Part shown: in pieces, positions 51,347-56,420 of the stretch | How the letters are laid out: each line of letters starts with the position of its first letter | How positions within the stretch are numbered: the first letter of the stretch is position 1 | Source: an uncultured Candidatus Actinomarina sp. | Lineage (GTDB): Bacteria > Actinomycetota > Acidimicrobiia > Actinomarinales > Actinomarinaceae | DNA length: 56,420 nucleotides | NCBI GenBank assembly: GCA_902593475.1 | Contig: CACJIM010000008.1 | Coordinates: 1-56,420, forward strand | Reading direction: 5' to 3' | Translations under genes and position numbers: made by a program | Notes under the pieces: generated by a model | The model's database searches: none | What the model was told of the DNA's origin: nothing | What the model saw: only the letters and a program-made list of their open reading frames with translations

Positions 51347-52048
51347 AAAATAACTCTTAACTTAATTAAGCTCTTTATTGTTCTTGGGATTCTTTTATAA
51401 ATCAAAGACACGCTAGGTCTAATTTCATTTACTTTCGCAGGTATCTCTTTTATTTTGCCTCCGTCTTTTTCTATTCTTATTAATAATTCTGTATCAAAAA
51501 TGTCTTGTGTCGAAACAACTTTTGGAAGAAATTTTATAATTTCTGTTTTTTTAATTGCCTTCATTCCATGAGTGTCACTTAGTTTTGTTCCAAAAAGAGT
51601 TTTTAAAAGAATTACAAAAAAAATTAGTAGCTAATCTTCTAATTAACCTTCGACCATCTTCAGAAGACCCAAGTCTTTTGGAAGCTGTCATAGAGGAATA
51701 TTTGCTATCAAGCATTAAAGCTTCACGTAAAAAAGATTCTGAATAATAATCAATATCAAATGAAATAACTAAATCATTTTTTGCTAATTCAAATCCAGCT
51801 TTTAATGCATTTCCGTAGTTTGGTTCTGGATTGGATATAATTTTAATCTCTGAATATTTATTAATTAACTCATCAGCAATTTTTTTTGTATTATCAGTAG
51901 ATCCATTTTCTGAAAAAATAATTTCAAAATCTACCCCCATACTTTTACATAATGAAAATATTGCATTGGTAGATTCTTCTAGTATTTCCTCTTCGTTGTA
52001 AATAGGTATTACAATTGAAAAATTCTTATAGTTAAACTTTGATTCCAT
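51313..52048 (-). pseudogene. Family 2 glycosyltransferase (polyprenyl-phosphate sugar transferase-like), single frameshift
   Basis: The first part (52048-51575) reads FSIVIPIYNEEEILEE, SENGSTDNT, and VISFDIDY, a GT-A fold like dolichol-phosphate mannose synthase/GtrB, and stops after FWNKTK. In another frame the chain continues as FGTKLSDTHGMKAI, then FDTELLIRIEKDGGKIKEIP, exactly the expected next motif. Removing one base from the A5 run at 51592-51596 (T5 on the coding strand) gives NSFGTKLSDTHG and restores one protein of about 245 residues. Either a recent mutation, a phase-variable homopolymer or a sequencing or assembly error. Likely partner of gtrA, whose stop it overlaps by 34 bases. 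Confidence 0.88.
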
Positions 52049-52054
52049 CAAGAG

Positions 52055-52061
52055 TACAATA
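52055..52061. promoter_or_regulatory. Shared bidirectional -10 element TACAATA
   Basis: The plus strand reads TACAAT nine bases before the phosphomannomutase ATG at 52070. The minus strand reads TATTGT from the same bases, seven bases before the glycosyltransferase ATG at 52048. Two divergent starts therefore seem to use overlapping -10 hexamers. Confidence 0.45.
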
Positions 52062-52069
52062 ATTGGGTA

Positions 52070-53401
52070 ATGAGTAATAATCTAGATGTTATTTTTAAAT
52101 CCTATGACATTAGAGGTATCTTTGGGGACACTCTATCTTTGCAAGATGCTTACAAAATTGGATATTCTTTTGCAGAATTTGTTGATTCAGAAACAATTTT
52201 AATTGGTCATGATGGTCGTTTATCCAATATTGAAATGTTAAACGCAGTTGCATCTGGTATGTCTAACAGTGGTAAATCTGTTTTGTATGTTGGTCTTGTT
52301 CCAACAGATGTTGTTTATTCTTTATCGGGACTACTTGAATTACCTGGAGTAATAATCACTGCTTCTCACAACCCCAAAGAATATAATGGATTGAAACTTT
52401 GCAACTCAGGAGCAGTACCAATTGGAGAGCATTCAGGTCTTACAGAAATAAAAAACAATATCAAAAATATAAATGTCGGTGTAATAAGCGATTTACATTT
52501 AGAAACAAACAATGAACTGGACTTATATTTTGAACATATACAGAAATTAGTAAAACCAGAAAAAGTAAATAGTCAAATAAAATTTGGAGTAGATGGTGGC
52601 AATGGAGCAATAGGTTCGATATTTGAGGATTTATTAACAATTTATAACTTTGATTGCGAAAAGCTTTATATGGAAGTTGATGGAAATTTCCCAAATCATC
52701 CTGCTGATCCATCAAATTTAGAAAATTTGAAAGAAATTATAAAAATAGTTCAAGAAAAAAAATTAGATTTTGGGGTAGCTTTTGATGGAGATGCCGACAG
52801 AGCAGTCTTTATTGATGATACTGGAAAAGTTATATCCGGAAGTATGATGACAACATTAATTGCAGAATATTTATCTGAAAAAAAAGATAATTTGAAAGTT
52901 GTGTATAACGTTAATGTTTCACCGCATGCTTTATCAATACTTGATTCAAAAAATATTTCTCTCTTTAGGTGCAAAGTGGGTCACTCAAATATAAAAGCAA
53001 TGATGAAAGAACTTGAAGCAGATTTTGGTGGTGAACATAGTGCTCATTTTTATTATAAAGATAATTTTTTTGCTGATTCCGCAATACTCACTCTCTTAAT
53101 GTTTATGACTATTATTTCTGAGAGAGGAGAGAAAGTTAGTAGTATGTTTGATAAGTATAATTTTCCTCCATCATCTGGAGAAATTAATTTTGTAGTTGAA
53201 GATGTAGAAAGCTCTTTGGGGAATATAAAAACTGTTTTTGATGGTGATTTTGATGAACTTGATGGTCTTTCTTATTTTGATGAAAACTTTTGGTTTAATG
53301 TGAGAGGCTCAAATACAGAACCTAAATTAAGAGTAAATATTGAAGCTACTTCTCAAAAAACACTTGATGAAGTTTTAGAGAAAATTTCAACTAACATATA
53401 G
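52070..53401 (+). CDS. manB: Phosphomannomutase/phosphoglucomutase
   Basis: 443 residues, alpha-D-phosphohexomutase family. The phosphoserine loop ITASHNPKEYNGLK, the metal loop DGDADRAVF, a sugar-binding GGEHSAH and the phosphate-binding RGSNTEPKLR are all present. It interconverts hexose 6- and 1-phosphates, feeding GDP-mannose synthesis with the nucleotidyltransferase at 45039. First of a plus-strand group with the isomerase and sahH. The ATG is very close to a -10 element, so its leader would be at most a few bases. Confidence 0.94.
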   Translation: MSNNLDVIFKSYDIRGIFGDTLSLQDAYKIGYSFAEFVDSETILIGHDGRLSNIEMLNAVASGMSNSGKSVLYVGLVPTDVVYSLSGLLELPGVIITASHNPKEYNGLKLCNSGAVPIGEHSGLTEIKNNIKNINVGVISDLHLETNNELDLYFEHIQKLVKPEKVNSQIKFGVDGGNGAIGSIFEDLLTIYNFDCEKLYMEVDGNFPNHPADPSNLENLKEIIKIVQEKKLDFGVAFDGDADRAVFIDDTGKVISGSMMTTLIAEYLSEKKDNLKVVYNVNVSPHALSILDSKNISLFRCKVGHSNIKAMMKELEADFGGEHSAHFYYKDNFFADSAILTLLMFMTIISERGEKVSSMFDKYNFPPSSGEINFVVEDVESSLGNIKTVFDGDFDELDGLSYFDENFWFNVRGSNTEPKLRVNIEATSQKTLDEVLEKISTNI

Positions 53402-53407
53402 GTAATA

Positions 53408-54403
53408 ATGATTGAACACATACTTGATTTAGGTAATCAATTAAAAAAAGATTTAGAAACTTCAACAGATTTTATAGTGGATTCCTACAGTGATTTATTA
53501 ATTGTTGGAATGGGTGGTTCAGGAGTTGCGGGGGATGTTTTAAAGCTTATTTTAAATGAAACTAGTCATATAAATGTTGAAGTTAGAAAAGCTTATGGAA
53601 TCCCAGAAGTAGTTGCTGACAGAAGACCAAAGTGTCTTTTTATTTCATACTCAGGAAATACAGAAGAGACTGTTGAAGCTGTAAATGATGCAATTAAAAA
53701 TAAATTAGATTGGTCAGTAATTTCAAGTGGAGGACAATTACTAGAACTAGCAATAGAACATAAACGACCATTTGTTAAGGTACCATCAGGACTCCAACCC
53801 AGAGCAGCATTTGGATTTATGACAAAAGCTGTATTGCATTTTGCTTCACCTGATCAAGATAGAAAATATCTAGACATGTGTAATGAAGCTGGTGACTATT
53901 TAAATGAGGCTTTAGCAAACCAATCAGAAAACGAGTTATTATCACAAGCTTTACAAATCTCTAAAGAGATAAGCACTAAGACGTCTGTAATTTATGGAGG
54001 TACACCGTTAACATATTTAGTTGCTCAACGATGGAAGACACAAATTAACGAAAATGCAAAATCTAAAGCTTTTGTTGGATATATGCCTGAGGTGCATCAT
54101 AATGAAATTCTCTCCTGGGAAGCAAACAAAGTAGATTCAAAAAATAATTATCAGTTATTATTTTTAAGATCATCTAAAGAAAATTCTCAAATTAGTAAGA
54201 GATTTGAATTAACAAAAGAAATAATTGGTGATAAAGTTAATATCTCTGAAATTGAGAATATATCCTCAAAAAATATCGTTAGTAACCTATTTCATTTAAC
54301 ATTAATAGGTGATTTGGTAAGTGTTTATATGGCTGACAGTTCAAATATTGACCCATATGACATTACAGCAATTGAAAAATTAAAAAAGTTATTAGAGAGG
54401 TAA
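53408..54403 (+). CDS. Bifunctional phosphoglucose/phosphomannose isomerase (SIS domain)
   Basis: 331 residues. The SIS-domain loops LLIVGMGGSGVAGDV and LFISYSGNTEETVEAV match the phosphoglucose/phosphomannose isomerase family (TobH-like in mycobacteria), with PEVHHNEILSWE holding the catalytic Glu and His. It should interconvert fructose 6-phosphate with glucose or mannose 6-phosphate. TAGGTAATA just before the ATG provides a ribosome site. Lying behind manB, it supplies its substrate. Confidence 0.92.
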   Translation: MIEHILDLGNQLKKDLETSTDFIVDSYSDLLIVGMGGSGVAGDVLKLILNETSHINVEVRKAYGIPEVVADRRPKCLFISYSGNTEETVEAVNDAIKNKLDWSVISSGGQLLELAIEHKRPFVKVPSGLQPRAAFGFMTKAVLHFASPDQDRKYLDMCNEAGDYLNEALANQSENELLSQALQISKEISTKTSVIYGGTPLTYLVAQRWKTQINENAKSKAFVGYMPEVHHNEILSWEANKVDSKNNYQLLFLRSSKENSQISKRFELTKEIIGDKVNISEIENISSKNIVSNLFHLTLIGDLVSVYMADSSNIDPYDITAIEKLKKLLER

Positions 54404-54410
54404 ACATATT

Positions 54411-55655
54411 ATGTCAACAATCAAAGATTCTAAATTAGCCACAGTTGGAAAAGATGAGGTTAAATGGGCCCAAAGGCAAATGCAAGTATTGGAAGATATA
54501 AAACTTGATTTTGAAAAAAGAAAACCCTTAGGTGGATTAAACATCGGTGCATGCATGCATGTCACTAAAGAAACTGCAAATTTAATGCTAACTCTACAAT
54601 CAGCAGGTGCAAATGTTGCATTGTGTGCTTCTAATCCTCTTTCTACTAAAGACTCAGTCGCAGCTTATCTTGCTGATAATGGCATAGAGGTTCATGCAAT
54701 ACATGGCGTAAGTAATGAGGATTTTTTCAAACATCTTAATTCTGTTTTAGACACTAAACCAGACATAACAATGGATGATGGAGCTGATTTAGTTTCTCTT
54801 CTTCATACTGATAGAGCTGATTTGCCTGTAATGGGCTCTATGGAGGAAACTACAACGGGAGTGATAAGGCTAAAATCAATGGAAAAAAATAATAAACTAA
54901 GGTTTCCCGTAGTTGCCGTGAATGATTCAGATACTAAACACTTATTTGATAACAGATTTGGTACTGGTCAAAGTGCTATGGATGGTGTTGTAAGGGCAAC
55001 AGATTTATTAATTGCAGGTCTAAATGTTGTAGTCATTGGATTTGGTGATTGTGGTAAAGGGGTTGCTGAGAGGGCATACGGAATGGGCGCTAAAGTTACA
55101 GTTGTAGAACCAAATTCGGTAAGGGCTTTAGAGGCTCTAATGCATGGCTATGAAGTAAAGAATAGTATTAATGCTGCAAAAATTGCCGATGTTATTGTGT
55201 CAGTTACCGGTAACATGCATGCATTAGATAAACAGCATTTTGATGTTATGAAAGATGGAGTGGCATTAGCAAATGCAGGCCATTTTGATGTTGAGATAAA
55301 TCTTGAAGCGCTTAAGAAAAATAGTTCAAGTGTTGACAGAGTGAGAGACCATGTTGAAAGCTATAAATATGGCGAAAAAGAAATATTAGTTCTTGCTGAA
55401 GGAAGGCTAGTAAACTTAGCTGCTGCAACAGGACACCCTGCATCAGTTATGGACATGTCTTTTGCAAATCAAGCTCTTGCAGCTGAGTGGATAAAAGATA
55501 ATTATAAAACTCTTGAATCAAAAGTATATACATTACCAAAAGAAGTGGATTTAAAAATAGCTGCAACTAAATTGGGACTCATGGGTGGTGAGTTAGAGGT
55601 CCTTACTGAGGAACAAATTAAATATCTTGACTCATGGGAGCACGGCACTAGCTAA
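54411..55655 (+). CDS. ahcY: S-adenosyl-L-homocysteine hydrolase
   Basis: 414 residues. N-terminal [13 protein letters not shown] and [11 protein letters not shown], the substrate lysine and aspartates in [19 protein letters not shown], and the NAD-binding [19 protein letters not shown] give a complete active site; the C-terminal [13 protein letters not shown] is also conserved. It hydrolyses SAH formed by methyltransferases, such as the DNA enzyme here, and by LipA-linked SAM metabolism indirectly. The family member without the long insertion is of the archaeal/Thermotoga length. AGAGG lies about eleven bases upstream. In mycobacteria sahH also lies between the manB region and secA1. Confidence 0.95.
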   Translation: MSTIKDSKLATVGKDEVKWAQRQMQVLEDIKLDFEKRKPLGGLNIGACMHVTKETANLMLTLQSAGANVALCASNPLSTKDSVAAYLADNGIEVHAIHGVSNEDFFKHLNSVLDTKPDITMDDGADLVSLLHTDRADLPVMGSMEETTTGVIRLKSMEKNNKLRFPVVAVNDSDTKHLFDNRFGTGQSAMDGVVRATDLLIAGLNVVVIGFGDCGKGVAERAYGMGAKVTVVEPNSVRALEALMHGYEVKNSINAAKIADVIVSVTGNMHALDKQHFDVMKDGVALANAGHFDVEINLEALKKNSSSVDRVRDHVESYKYGEKEILVLAEGRLVNLAAATGHPASVMDMSFANQALAAEWIKDNYKTLESKVYTLPKEVDLKIAATKLGLMGGELEVLTEEQIKYLDSWEHGTS

Positions 55656-55657
55656 AT

Positions 55658-56420
55658 TTGAGTATATTTAAAAAAGTCTTATCTGTTGGAAGTGGAAAGC
55701 TTGCTTCAGAACTAAAGGATGTTGTTCATGCCATCAATGATAAAGAAAAAGAATTTGAATTATTTTCTGATGACGAGATTAAGGTAAACTTTCAAGGTTT
55801 ATCAAAAAAACTTAATAAAGATCCTCAAAGTATAGAAATAGAGGCTTTTGCTTATATTAGAGAAGCTGCAAAAAGAACACTTGGACAAAGACATTATGAT
55901 GTACAGCTTTTTGGAGGATTGGTCTTACTAAGAAATAAAATAGCCGAAATGAAAACAGGAGAAGGAAAAACTTTAGTTTCAACATTGCCCATTTCATTAA
56001 TGGCATTATTTAAAAAAGGAGTACATGTTGTCACTGTTAACGAGTATTTAGCAAAAAGAGATGCAGAGTGGATGAGTCCAATTTATAATTTTCTGGGACT
56101 TGAGGTGGGATTGATACACTCAAACCAAAACCCTGAAGAAAAAAATCAAGCATATAAAAAAGATATTACATATGGAACTAACAATGAATTTGGATTTGAT
56201 TACTTGAGGGATAACATGGCTATTTCTAGTGAACAGCTTGTTCAAGGAGAGTTATTCTATAGTGTAATTGACGAAGTCGATTCAATATTAGTTGATGAGG
56301 CAAGAACTCCATTAATCATCTCAGGCAAAGTTAGTGATTCCACAAAGTGGTATTCAGAATTTACAAAAATTGTAAAAGGAATGAAAAGAGATGTTCATTA
56401 TGAAATAGATGAAGCCAAAA
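55658..56420 (+). CDS. secA: Protein translocase ATPase SecA, N-terminal part
   Basis: The first 254 residues are present; the gene runs off the window. TTG start two bases after the sahH stop. [19 protein letters not shown] opens the protein, [22 protein letters not shown] leads into the Walker A MKTGEGKT, and [29 protein letters not shown] and the Walker [18 protein letters not shown] are unmistakable SecA sequences of the first nucleotide-binding domain. SecA drives secretion through SecYEG, including of the exported wall proteins in this window. Confidence 0.97.
   Translation, partial: MSIFKKVLSVGSGKLASELKDVVHAINDKEKEFELFSDDEIKVNFQGLSKKLNKDPQSIEIEAFAYIREAAKRTLGQRHYDVQLFGGLVLLRNKIAEMKTGEGKTLVSTLPISLMALFKKGVHVVTVNEYLAKRDAEWMSPIYNFLGLEVGLIHSNQNPEEKNQAYKKDITYGTNNEFGFDYLRDNMAISSEQLVQGELFYSVIDEVDSILVDEARTPLIISGKVSDSTKWYSEFTKIVKGMKRDVHYEIDEAK

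Noticed and set aside
1-56420. CRISPR arrays, rRNA or tRNA genes, transposons, prophage, toxin-antitoxin or defence islands
   Set aside because: No spaced repeats, conserved RNA sequence, transposase or phage gene was seen, and the gaps between genes are too short for most of them.

Overview
The window is an AT-rich, extremely gene-dense bacterial chromosome segment with no stretch of 300 bases free of genes. I saw no rRNA, tRNA, CRISPR array, insertion sequence or prophage. The gene set points to a streamlined marine actinobacterium, with 'Candidatus Actinomarina'-like (Acidimicrobiia) as my best guess. The supporting signs are coenzyme F420 genes (cofD, cofE), a PyrR-headed pyrimidine operon, a SpoIID/LytB wall protein, a PASTA-bearing class A PBP, apparently leaderless mRNAs, and a cofD/cofE - manC-like - manB - phosphoglucose/phosphomannose isomerase - sahH - secA order that recalls the mycobacterial fbiA/fbiB-manB-sahH-secA1 neighbourhood. 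The taxonomic call is inference; I could not run a search.

Layout. 1-1.5 kb: tail of an ABC exporter, a beta-class DNA methyltransferase and a Rossmann-like protein. 1.6-7.0 kb (+): sufB, sufD, Rieske ferredoxin, a first sufC, fumC, rpiB. 7.0-15.3 kb (-): pyrR, pyrB, pyrC, carA, carB, pyrF and unusually short pyrD-like and pyrE-like genes. 15.4-19.9 kb (-): a complete BMP-type nucleoside-like ABC importer feeding the same strand. 20.0-22.9 kb: a Gpt-like phosphoribosyltransferase and a second suf operon (sufC, sufS, sufE). 22.9-25.3 kb: acyl-CoA dehydrogenase, a small unknown, an MBL-fold hydrolase and a 28-residue membrane micropeptide. 25.5-31.8 kb (+): a 2-oxoacid dehydrogenase operon (E3, fused E1 alpha-beta, E2) ending in a natural LipB-LipA fusion, then transketolase. 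33.7-42.5 kb: a large wall-associated SpoIID protein, two divergent membrane proteins, cobalamin adenosyltransferase, leucyl aminopeptidase and a class A PBP. 42.6-46.8 kb (+): citrate/methylcitrate synthase, MmgE/PrpD, sugar nucleotidyltransferase, epimerase. 46.8-48.4 kb (-): cofE and cofD. 48.5-56.4 kb: a cysteine-rich small protein, a GT-C-like membrane protein, GtrA, a frameshifted family 2 glycosyltransferase, phosphomannomutase, sugar-phosphate isomerase, S-adenosylhomocysteinase and the start of secA.

How it works together. The importer, the Gpt-like enzyme and the pyr operon form a nucleotide supply block combining uptake, salvage and de novo synthesis. The two suf operons make Fe-S clusters, which the LipA half of LipBA needs; LipBA in turn would lipoylate the E2 encoded just upstream. 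The right-hand part supplies activated sugars and envelope glycan enzymes.

The most striking structure not captured by gene names is expression architecture. At least thirteen operon-leading genes have a TANNNT -10 hexamer exactly 6 or 7 bases before an ATG, implying leaderless transcripts. Convergent gene pairs overlap at their stop codons, four of them by exactly four bases. TTG starts occur almost only where translation can be coupled to an upstream gene.
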